Below, one piece after another: positions 1 through 8,359 of a stretch of 9,731 bases of DNA. Numbering within the stretch: the first letter of the stretch is position 1; every line of letters begins with the position of its first letter. Position numbers and translations under genes: made by a program. Below the pieces are notes generated by a model. That model saw nothing but the letters and a program-made list of their open reading frames with translations. It searched no databases and was not told where the DNA came from. The DNA lies in the NCBI GenBank assembly GCA_022561255.1, contig JADFRO010000086.1, positions 1 to 9,731 on the forward strand. The letters are read 5' to 3'. Source of the DNA: Planctomycetota bacterium (GTDB taxonomy: Bacteria > Planctomycetota > Phycisphaerae > UBA1845).

Positions 1-1
1 C

Positions 2-937
2 TTATTGCACGATGCCCTTCGTGAGTCGCATGAAGGCCGTTTCCAGGTTGACCTCCTCCTCCCGAATCTCGCGGATCCGAAAATTGTTGTCGAGCAGTAG
101 TCTGGCCACATCGCTTAGATCGTGCGTCTGCTTTTCGAGTTCCACAAGAAGATAGCCGTCGACGCTCTCGACGCTTTTGATCCCGCTGGAACGTTGCAAC
201 AATAGGGCGGCGAGATCTTGTTGCTCGGTAACGCGGATGTGCAGCTTCGTTCCGGTTCTGACGCGTCGAACGATCTCCTCAATCGGACCGTGGAACAAAA
301 GTTCCCCCCGTTCTAGAATTCCTACGGTCGTGCAAAGCTCAGCGAGCTCGTGCAGGATGTGCGAGCTTATGATGATGGTCTTGCCCATCCGTCGCAGCTC
401 CTTGAGCAGCTCGCGGATTTCGATTCGAGCACGTGGATCGAGTCCGCTCGCCGGCTCATCGAGGAGGAGAACCTTGGGGTCGTGAAGAAGGACGCGAGCG
501 ATGCTCAACCTCTGCTGCATGCCGCGTGAGAGTGAGTCGACCAGGGCATCGCGTTTGGAGGTCAAACCTGTGAGCTCCAACACGTCGCCGACCACGCGCA
601 TGCGCGTTTTACCCGTGATGTTGTAAGCGCTGGCGAAGAACTCGAGGTATTCCTGAACGACCATGTCCTCGTAGGCCCCGAAAAAGTCGGGGACGTATCC
701 GATCAGGGGTCGAATCTTGCGCGACTCGTACCCGACGACATGCCCGCAAATGCGAGCCTCGCCCCAAGTCGGTCGCAGCAGCGTGGCAAGAATCTTGATG
801 GTTGTGGTCTTGCCGGCGCCGTTGGGACCGATGTACCCGAAGCACTCGCCCTCTTGGAGCGTCAGATGAAGATTGTTTAGTGCGACGACCTTCCCGTAGC
901 GCTTCGTAAGGTTGATCGTTTCAAGGATTAAAGCCAT
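2..937 (-). CDS. ABC transporter ATP-binding protein (CcmA/NosF-like, ABC-2 exporter type)
   Basis: This 311-residue protein is a complete nucleotide-binding subunit that hydrolyses ATP at the inner face of the cytoplasmic membrane to drive a partner permease. Visible motifs in order: Walker A GPNGAGKT (residues 37-44), an aspartate (D84, in YVPD) where the Q-loop glutamine usually sits, the signature LSRGM (136-140), Walker B with catalytic glutamate in LLLDEP (157-162), the D-loop SGLD (164-167), and the switch histidine H193. A roughly 90-residue C-terminal extension follows, as in ABC-2 exporter ATPases. The ATG has a good ribosome site, GAGAGG about 5 bases upstream, and lies 23 bp after the stop of the large membrane protein, so the two are probably cotranscribed. 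The stop is at the window edge; a permease gene is expected just beyond it. The family is certain; the transported substrate is unknown. Confidence 0.95.
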   Translation of the reverse strand: MALILETINLTKRYGKVVALNNLHLTLQEGECFGYIGPNGAGKTTTIKILATLLRPTWGEARICGHVVGYESRKIRPLIGYVPDFFGAYEDMVVQEYLEFFASAYNITGKTRMRVVGDVLELTGLTSKRDALVDSLSRGMQQRLSIARVLLHDPKVLLLDEPASGLDPRARIEIRELLKELRRMGKTIIISSHILHELAELCTTVGILERGELLFHGPIEEIVRRVRTGTKLHIRVTEQQDLAALLLQRSSGIKSVESVDGYLLVELEKQTHDLSDVARLLLDNNFRIREIREEEVNLETAFMRLTKGIVQ

Positions 938-960
938 TCCATCCTCTCTCGTTCGCTTTA

Positions 961-3402
961 CTACCCGCCCAACTCGTCGTCACTCGGTCGTGGGGCCGCT
1001 ACGCTGTCGAGCCGCGTCACGGGAATGCGGATGCGGTACATCGTCCAGGAGTGATCGTTTTCGGGCTGTAAGACGGTGAAGCGGTCTGAGCCGCTTCGCG
1101 TGAACAACCTCACCGGTCCGGGGTCGGCTGCGAATCCCACGAGAACGACACTACCGGGTTCGGGGGCCTCCCCCGGTCCGCCACCCCGCCCGGCGAAGAG
1201 CTGTGACGTTAGATCCAGGTGACCGAGCCGGTCGCGCGACCACGTTTCATATCCGAACGCCGCCTGCAACGTTCCCACGTTCTTGGAGGGATCAAACTCT
1301 CCGATGGTCGAAAGCAGCAGCAAGGCGTTTTGGCCACGCGTAAGATCGAAGGGAATCCTGCTACGTGACCCTCCGCCCAAGTCGGAAAAAATGCGGCCCA
1401 GCGGCTTGCTCCAGGTGCGATGGGCGTCCGCGAGGGTGGGACGTTTCTCGCGGTCGTCGCCGTCGACCCCCTCTTCTGGATAGCACAGCGGCGCAAGGAG
1501 GATTCGCTCGCCGCTTGCAGGTATGTTTCGAATGCCGAATGCGTAGATAGCCGTGTCTCGCAGGGAAGCGGTCGACCCTGGGTTAAGCATCGGTTGCAGT
1601 AGGTAGCAGTTGGTGAGATCGACGCCAAGGTCGTTGATGATGTAACTACCGTCGGTAATCCTGCCGCGATGCGTTGCGATTTCACCGCTGAGCGTCCCGC
1701 GGACGGGCCCCTCCCATCGCCCCTCGAAGCGTTTGAGCGTCGCGCGAAGGCGAACGCCCTCGATGACGGCGCTAGCAGGTCTTAACCGATAGGCCTCCGG
1801 ATCGGCGAAGCTGGTCGAGACGTCGAGTACGTCGCCGCCGGCGGGAATCGGGCGAAGAAAGCACGAGGTTGTATGCGGCTCACTGGCGCTTTTCCAATCG
1901 GAAGGTAGCCACACGTCGATCGCCTTGTCGATACCGGTCTTTAAGCCGAACAGTGTGGTCGCGTATCCGTATCGCTCGCCCGCGTCCAGATCGACGATCG
2001 ACACCTGGTGCAGCCGGTCGCTCAATCCGCGAAGAGAGCCCACCGCGATAACGCTGAAGAAACTCGCCACGAACCCGACCAGTGCGAAGGCTGTCCAACT
2101 GTGCTTTCGCCATCCACGAGCGCTGAGAAATGCCCACGACCCGAAGGTAGCGACTGCGATATACGCAATGGAAAAAATAGCCGCCACGAGCAGATAAAGA
2201 CTTCCGGAGGTTGCGAACGCCACCGCGCCGGACACGTGATCGAACAGCGGAACGGGGATAGGCCGCCCCTGCTCGCTGTCGTCGGGCGCGGTGAAGTAAA
2301 AAAGCTTCCGAAAGAACTTCGCGGTTCCACCCGGCGCACTGAACAGATCCCCCAGCGTGATTGCGGAGTAGATCACGTGTCCTCGGCCGACGCGGTGGCG
2401 GGTGATGAGCTCCAACTCCCTCGAAGGCTCGAACGCGACGCGGCGCGCGTCGGGCCGGCGTTTGCATCGGACGACCGGAACCGGTGCGGGGAACCCAACG
2501 TCCAGCCAGTCTCGCTCTTTGACGCGTGCGTCGCCCTCTCCGACCGGTGTTTCCATGAGCGCTTCGCGAGCGGCGCGAAGGTTGTCCACGGCGACGACTT
2601 CGCCGAGATCGACGGGAAGGATGGCGTCCCATTCCTTCGATAGCCTGAGGGCTCCTGCGGTGCGTGCTGCGCCGATCAGTAGGGTGCCGCCGTGCCGCAC
2701 CCACTGGACGATCGCAACGGTTTGCTGTCGTGTCAGTTCTTCCGGTTTCGCGTCGTCCCAGATAATGAAGTCGACGGCTTCCAAGCCAAGACGCAGCCCG
2801 GGTAAGTCCGCCGGGCTCACGTGAGCGAGATGGACACGTCGGTTAAGTCGCTCCTGGTACTTCGGATCGGCCAACTCGCGAACCCGTCCGAGCGTGCTCG
2901 ACGAAATCGACAGAACGAGGATGTCGTCGTGACTGATCCGGGTAGGTTGTTCTGCAGGACGGGCGCGGTAAGTCACGACTCCCTGCGAGACGACGGCAAC
3001 GACCTCGCCGTCGTTAGCGCGGAGTTCCACCTCGAACGGTCCGTCGAATCGGCCCGGGTTCGCCACAGCGTACAGGTAGAGTCGCTGCGTGCCGCCGGTT
3101 TCGGCGCTGAGGTGGACTTCAACGGCGTCGAAGCATTTGTCGCCGTCCGTGTCGAACTGGGCTGCGCGTAGGACGCCGTCGAAGCTCGCCTGCCCGACCA
3201 GCGCGAGGTCGACCATGATGGCGGTCCACATTCCTGAGCGGATTACGTCACCCTCGCCGAGCGACGGGAAGCCGACATGAGTTACGTTGCACTCGACCTT
3301 GGCGATCGCGATCGTACCGGTTGCGCTGATCACCATGACGGGACAAAGGAGGTGGAGCAGACTCAGTGGGCTTCGCGGCGTTGGTCGAAACGCGTGATCC
3401 AT
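961..3402 (-). CDS. Large signal-anchored membrane protein, probable auxiliary subunit of an ABC exporter
   Basis: I do not recognise a named gene. The 813-residue protein starts with a signal sequence (arginines at 6 and 10, hydrophobic stretch 13-34, possible cleavage after A-I-A at 32-34). An extracytoplasmic part follows (about 35-395); within it, residues 160-370 look like a class I glutamine-amidotransferase-like fold (strand ending in DFIIWDD at 211-217, then WVRHGGTLLIGAA at 234-246), with no obvious catalytic triad. Two transmembrane helices lie at about 398-424 and 435-458, joined by a short basic loop (RGWRKH). The C-terminal part (459-813) should again face outward. Similar architectures (GATase-like domain plus membrane helices) occur beside ABC-2 exporters and gliding-motility ABC genes; that link is inference. 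No Shine-Dalgarno precedes the ATG; an alternative ATG at codon 23 has none either. A same-strand 274-residue frame inside it is arginine-rich and spurious. Confidence 0.85.
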   Translation of the reverse strand: MDHAFRPTPRSPLSLLHLLCPVMVISATGTIAIAKVECNVTHVGFPSLGEGDVIRSGMWTAIMVDLALVGQASFDGVLRAAQFDTDGDKCFDAVEVHLSAETGGTQRLYLYAVANPGRFDGPFEVELRANDGEVVAVVSQGVVTYRARPAEQPTRISHDDILVLSISSSTLGRVRELADPKYQERLNRRVHLAHVSPADLPGLRLGLEAVDFIIWDDAKPEELTRQQTVAIVQWVRHGGTLLIGAARTAGALRLSKEWDAILPVDLGEVVAVDNLRAAREALMETPVGEGDARVKERDWLDVGFPAPVPVVRCKRRPDARRVAFEPSRELELITRHRVGRGHVIYSAITLGDLFSAPGGTAKFFRKLFYFTAPDDSEQGRPIPVPLFDHVSGAVAFATSGSLYLLVAAIFSIAYIAVATFGSWAFLSARGWRKHSWTAFALVGFVASFFSVIAVGSLRGLSDRLHQVSIVDLDAGERYGYATTLFGLKTGIDKAIDVWLPSDWKSASEPHTTSCFLRPIPAGGDVLDVSTSFADPEAYRLRPASAVIEGVRLRATLKRFEGRWEGPVRGTLSGEIATHRGRITDGSYIINDLGVDLTNCYLLQPMLNPGSTASLRDTAIYAFGIRNIPASGERILLAPLCYPEEGVDGDDREKRPTLADAHRTWSKPLGRIFSDLGGGSRSRIPFDLTRGQNALLLLSTIGEFDPSKNVGTLQAAFGYETWSRDRLGHLDLTSQLFAGRGGGPGEAPEPGSVVLVGFAADPGPVRLFTRSGSDRFTVLQPENDHSWTMYRIRIPVTRLDSVAAPRPSDDELGG

Positions 3403-3405
3403 GGG

Positions 3406-3467
3406 CGAGCCGAGTGACAGAACGCCAGCGTCAGAGGCAAACGGCCGTGCGGAACCCCGACGGCTCG
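3406..3467 (-). promoter_or_regulatory. Possible long-range stem in the leader of the 813-residue protein gene
   Basis: CGAGCCG at 3406-3412 is perfectly complementary to CGGCTCG at 3461-3467. In the minus-strand mRNA these 7 bases could pair and bring the stem to within three bases of the ATG at 3402, which has no Shine-Dalgarno. It may simply be chance in GC-rich DNA. Confidence 0.2.
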
Positions 3468-3486
3468 GCGATACCGTTGTCCTCGC

Positions 3487-3500
3487 GCTCGCGTGCGAGC
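3487..3500. repeat. Inverted repeat at the predicted transcription start
   Basis: GCTCGC-GT-GCGAGC is a perfect 6-bp inverted repeat with a 2-bp centre. It covers the transcription start (about 3495) predicted from the promoter at 3502-3530, a common place for a repressor operator. No regulator gene is nearby, so the role is inference. Confidence 0.4.
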
Positions 3501-3501
3501 T

Positions 3502-3530
3502 ATTCTAGGGTGCCCAATACGGCGGGACAA
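3502..3530 (-). promoter_or_regulatory. Sigma-70-type promoter for the membrane protein/ABC ATPase operon
   Basis: On the minus strand, TTGTCC (3525-3530, 4 of 6 consensus bases) is followed after exactly 17 bp by TAGAAT (3502-3507, 5 of 6). Transcription would start near 3495, giving a leader of about 93 nt before the ATG at 3402. Its position between clpC and the next gene suggests the downstream pair is expressed independently of clpC. Confidence 0.5.
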
Positions 3531-3573
3531 CCGGTGCGGAGGGGAAGTAGCGCTGGGTGGAAGTGGTTCGACC

Positions 3574-3608
3574 AAAAAACGTTCGGGAACAGCCCGCGAG
3601 CGAGCGGG
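3574..3608 (-). terminator. Possible clpC transcription terminator
   Basis: About 60 bp past the clpC stop the minus strand reads a 5-bp stem CCCGC/GCGGG (3593-3597 with 3604-3608), then a run of six T (3574-3579). The T run is 13 bases from this stem; an alternative CGGG/CCCG stem (3584-3587 with 3593-3596) lies only 4 bases from it. The stems are short, so this is a weak intrinsic terminator at best. Its position, before the promoter of the next gene, is right. Confidence 0.35.
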
Positions 3609-3668
3609 GCAGCGGGGGGCACAGTCGCCCGGACCTGCACCGTGGCTCGCAATCCCACCGCGGTCTCG

Positions 3669-6182
<2,514 letters not shown>

Positions 6183-6195
6183 CGCCTAGTCTCCT

Positions 6196-6276
6196 GCCGG
6201 CACGAACCGGCGTCTTCAACCCCTGGGCATGGAAGGCATCTTCCGGTCTGCACCGGACGCTGCCGGCAACTCCGGC
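6196..6276 (-). promoter_or_regulatory. Structured 5' leader of clpC with repeated GCCGG-stem hairpins
   Basis: Three 5-bp hairpins lie in the predicted clpC leader: GCCGG/CCGGC at 6262-6276 (5-nt loop), TCCGG/CCGGA at 6242-6257 (6-nt loop), and GCCGG/CCGGC at 6196-6211 (6-nt loop). The last abuts the ribosome-binding site CAGGAG at 6191-6196. A fourth stem, GGAAG/CTTCC (6231-6244, 4-nt loop), shares three bases with the second, so those two are mutually exclusive. A role in translation control or mRNA stability is inference; no known riboswitch or RNA-thermometer family was recognised. Confidence 0.4.
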
Positions 6277-6302
6277 CCACCACCCTCTCAGCCACCGATT
6301 AA

Positions 6303-6331
6303 ATTATATCCGTCGGCGATGGCTCCATCAA
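6303..6331 (-). promoter_or_regulatory. Sigma-70-type promoter of clpC
   Basis: On the minus strand, TTGATG (6326-6331, 4 of 6) is followed after 17 bp by a perfect TATAAT (6303-6308). The predicted start is near 6296, so clpC has a leader of about 114 nt. I saw no CtsR-type direct repeat (GGTCAAA) or CIRCE element near it, so it looks like a vegetative promoter. Confidence 0.65.
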
Positions 6332-6460
6332 GCAATCGGAGCGGCCGAAACGGTCCCTACGCTCCTCTATCGACCGTGCGCGATCGCGGAATGACCCGGC
6401 CACGTGCGTGATAACCCAGCGCAGGGTTCGGCGACTTTTGCGCGACGGCTCATGTAGCCC

Positions 6461-6489
6461 TCGACGGCCAACGTCCGATTAACTACATT
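6461..6489 (+). promoter_or_regulatory. Weak promoter candidate for the 56-residue protein gene
   Basis: TCGACG (6461-6466, 4 of 6) and TACATT (6484-6489, 4 of 6) are separated by 17 bp on the plus strand. Transcription from about 6496 would place the tandem repeat and the hairpin in the leader. It is the best-spaced pair I found upstream of the small gene, but neither box is strong. Confidence 0.25.
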
Positions 6490-6520
6490 CTCGTGGGTAG
6501 CTCAAGTTGTGGTGTTTGCA

Positions 6521-6557
6521 GAGGCGTCGACCCGGCGTCCGAGGCGTCGCCCCGGCG
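6521..6557 (+). repeat. Two-copy tandem direct repeat, 20-bp period
   Basis: GAGGCGTCGACCCGGCG (6521-6537) recurs as GAGGCGTCGCCCCGGCG (6541-6557): 16 of 17 bases match, with TCC between the copies. The end of the second copy supplies the outer left arm of the adjacent hairpin, and the first copy carries the same CCGGC. It may be a pair of protein-binding sites or a slippage duplication. Confidence 0.7.
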
Positions 6558-6581
6558 GGATGTTTGTAACATCCTTGCCGG
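6552..6581 (+). repeat. Strong imperfect hairpin upstream of the small-protein gene
   Basis: The core is a perfect 7-bp inverted repeat, GGATGTT (6558-6564) and AACATCC (6568-6574), around a TGT loop. It is extended by CCGGC (6552-6556) pairing with GCCGG (6577-6581), with G6557 opposite T6575-T6576. This gives 12 Watson-Crick pairs. No T run follows on either strand, so it is not a standard terminator. It ends 90 bases before the ATG of the small gene. Confidence 0.6.
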
Positions 6582-6671
6582 TCGGAGAATAGGGCTGGAG
6601 CTGCCTCACGCGGGGTGCGAGCTGGTCCGATGGAACGCCAACGGGGATTACGGAGCATTTAAGAGATCGTG

Positions 6672-6842
6672 ATGCCAAGACCATTCATCGTCTACTACAG
6701 GTACAAAATTCCCACCGAAAAGGCGAAGGGCGCCGTAAAGCAGTTCCGGCTTTACGCCGTGAACCTTGACGAGGCTCGCCGTCTGATAACTCAGTACGCC
6801 AACTATCCCAACATCGAAGTGTTGAACGTCAAGTCGGCGTGA
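6672..6842 (+). CDS. Small basic protein of 56 residues, function unknown
   Basis: I do not recognise this protein. It is a complete frame of 56 codons with protein-like composition: an aromatic strand-like start (FIVYYRYK, residues 5-12), a second strand (QFRLYAVN, 24-31), a helix (LDEARRLITQYA, 32-43) and a final strand (IEVLNVK, 48-54). There are six tyrosines, about ten basic against four acidic residues, and no cysteine, signal or membrane segment. The pattern of a strand, then a D/E-E-A-R-R-L helix, then a strand is common in small alpha/beta proteins. About 70% of codons end in G or C, as expected of a gene here. A GTG codon directly precedes the ATG and could be the start; the in-frame stop TAA at 6660-6662 excludes anything longer. 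AAGAGA about 6 bases upstream is a modest ribosome site. It converges on the permease gene, 29 bp away. Confidence 0.7.
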   Translation: MPRPFIVYYRYKIPTEKAKGAVKQFRLYAVNLDEARRLITQYANYPNIEVLNVKSA

Positions 6843-6871
6843 GTCCCCACCAGTCCGGTTCCGCGCGTGCG

Positions 6872-8359
6872 CTACAACCGACGCGATGCTGCGGAGAGCG
6901 CAAGCACCACGGGCACACTCGCCGCTATGGTTAGCAGACACAGCGAGACCAAGGTGCCATCCTCGAACCGGTGAAACTTTTCGATCAGAATTTGCGAGAG
7001 CGGGCTGAACGTAGGAACCCGAACCAGCGCGGTGGCCGCCGCCTCCCCGAGAGCCAGGATTGTCGTTACCCCTACGGACGCAATCAAGAGCCCGCGCCCC
7101 ATCGCTGTCATCAGACCGTAGATCAGAGCCGGTTCGCTCGCCCCGTCGACTCGAGCTTGCGCGGCGACGTCACTTCCCAGATTACGCGTCACCAGCATCG
7201 CGGCGAGTACCCCGATCCAACTGAAGCGTGCGGTGTGACACAGCGCTACGATGAGCCAGCTATCGTAGACCCAGACCAGCCCGGAGCGATTGAAGGCGGC
7301 TATGAAGGCGTCGCCGATGAGCGCGCCCGGTAGGGCTCCGACGATCAGGCTACCGGCGACGACCCAAGTTCGCGTGCGTCGCCCACCCGCAAAGCCCAAG
7401 CCCATCACCACCCCGAGGACGCCGCTCACAACCGCGACAATCACGGACCAGACCACGTCATGTGCGTACGTATTGATGGTCTCTTTGATAACGCTGGTTT
7501 TCTCGACCCTGACGATCAGCGCGCCCACGGGAACCGCCCACGACACCACGAAGACGAGAATCGCAAGCCCGGTCAGCAGTCCGGACGTACCCGTTCTCCT
7601 ACCGTCGGAGTCGCTCGCGCTCGCGCAACCACGCCACGTTCTAAGAAGAGCCACAACGGCGAGGACGGCCACCGAAACCATCGGGATCGACGGCCATAGT
7701 GTGTCAATCGCTCGTCTCGAATTAGCCGCCCAGCCGAGAAGCTCCGTCGAGTAAACGAGCAACCCGCAGGTGTGCGGAACGCCATAGTCGGTCAAGAACA
7801 GGAGGAACAGAATCAGCCCAGTGAGCGTAAGGTGGGATCGCAGCGTGGGAATTACGGCGCGAGCGAACGCGCTCGGCGCGGAAGTTGTGAGTAGTGCAGC
7901 CTCATAGGCGAGTCGTCCGACGCGCGACCAGCCGCTGCCAATAATAATGGCGCCGATAGGCCACGACCACGCAGCCCACACCCAGATACAACGCGCGCCT
8001 GCGCTGAGGCCAACCGGTAAGAGTCGCTCCCACGCCAGTGCGGAGACTGTTGGAGGAAGCATAAGTGTCGCGAAGAGGAAAGCGGTGAGCCACGGTCTTC
8101 TAGCGAAACCGCTGCGACCGCCCACAACGAACGCGGCCGGGATCGACAGAATTGTGCTCGCGAGCGTCGCGCCGGCGGCGAGGTAGCAGCTACGCCAGAG
8201 CAATCCCCACTGTCGCTGTGAGATGGTAAAACCACCCTCCGGAGATTCGGCGGTCACCAGAGTGTCGAGTACGAGGGCGACAACGGGCCAGACGATCGCC
8301 ACGAGGAACACTGTCCACGCGACCAGTGTCATTGCGACTGAAACAATCCGCGCGATCAT
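6872..8359 (-). CDS. ABC importer permease, fused two-domain (FbpB/ThiP-like)
   Basis: A 495-residue inner-membrane protein that forms the whole transmembrane channel of a binding-protein-dependent importer. About 12 hydrophobic helices are visible: near 5-35, 51-80, 90-110, 123-143, 177-203, 225-240, 260-283, 302-325, 332-356, 364-390, 413-445 and 470-491. Each half has an EAA-type loop that docks an ATPase: YEAALLTTSA (152-161) and AAQARVDGAS (399-408). Fusion of two permease domains is usual for ferric-iron and thiamine importers. The frame stays open upstream to 8680, but that 107-residue extension is arginine-rich, overlaps the binding-protein gene out of frame and is not membrane-like. 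The chosen ATG overlaps the binding-protein stop as ATGA (8356-8359) and has no separate ribosome site, which indicates translational coupling. No ATPase gene follows it. Confidence 0.92.
   Translation of the reverse strand: MIARIVSVAMTLVAWTVFLVAIVWPVVALVLDTLVTAESPEGGFTISQRQWGLLWRSCYLAAGATLASTILSIPAAFVVGGRSGFARRPWLTAFLFATLMLPPTVSALAWERLLPVGLSAGARCIWVWAAWSWPIGAIIIGSGWSRVGRLAYEAALLTTSAPSAFARAVIPTLRSHLTLTGLILFLLFLTDYGVPHTCGLLVYSTELLGWAANSRRAIDTLWPSIPMVSVAVLAVVALLRTWRGCASASDSDGRRTGTSGLLTGLAILVFVVSWAVPVGALIVRVEKTSVIKETINTYAHDVVWSVIVAVVSGVLGVVMGLGFAGGRRTRTWVVAGSLIVGALPGALIGDAFIAAFNRSGLVWVYDSWLIVALCHTARFSWIGVLAAMLVTRNLGSDVAAQARVDGASEPALIYGLMTAMGRGLLIASVGVTTILALGEAAATALVRVPTFSPLSQILIEKFHRFEDGTLVSLCLLTIAASVPVVLALSAASRRL

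Larger units (their letters stand above)
6183..6671. other. Intergenic region between divergent clpC and the small-protein gene
   Basis: These 489 bases carry no convincing gene. The left part (to about 6331) is the clpC promoter and hairpin-rich leader. The middle (about 6340-6480) shows nothing beyond a 10-bp palindrome CGCGATCGCG at 6379-6388. The right part (6480-6671) contains a tandem repeat, a strong hairpin and a weak plus-strand promoter candidate, listed separately. Short frames on both strands here lack ribosome sites and protein-like composition. Confidence 0.7.

Noticed and set aside
1880..2704. 274-codon minus-strand frame inside the 813-residue gene
   Set aside because: It is extremely arginine- and serine-rich, lies in another frame of a gene with a clear signal sequence and membrane helices, and has no start signal of its own.
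6379..6388. CGCGATCGCG palindrome, also GCGATCGC at 3302-3309, resembling the cyanobacterial HIP1 motif
   Set aside because: Only a couple of copies were seen in nearly 10 kb of GC-rich DNA, which does not suggest an enriched motif.
6502..6684. 60-codon minus-strand frame in the intergenic region
   Set aside because: It runs through the hairpin and tandem repeat, has no ribosome site and overlaps the start of the better-supported small gene on the other strand.
6843..6871. Possible bidirectional terminator between the convergent genes
   Set aside because: In the 29-bp gap I found only a weak CGCGT/ACGCG pairing that extends into the permease end, and no T run on either strand.
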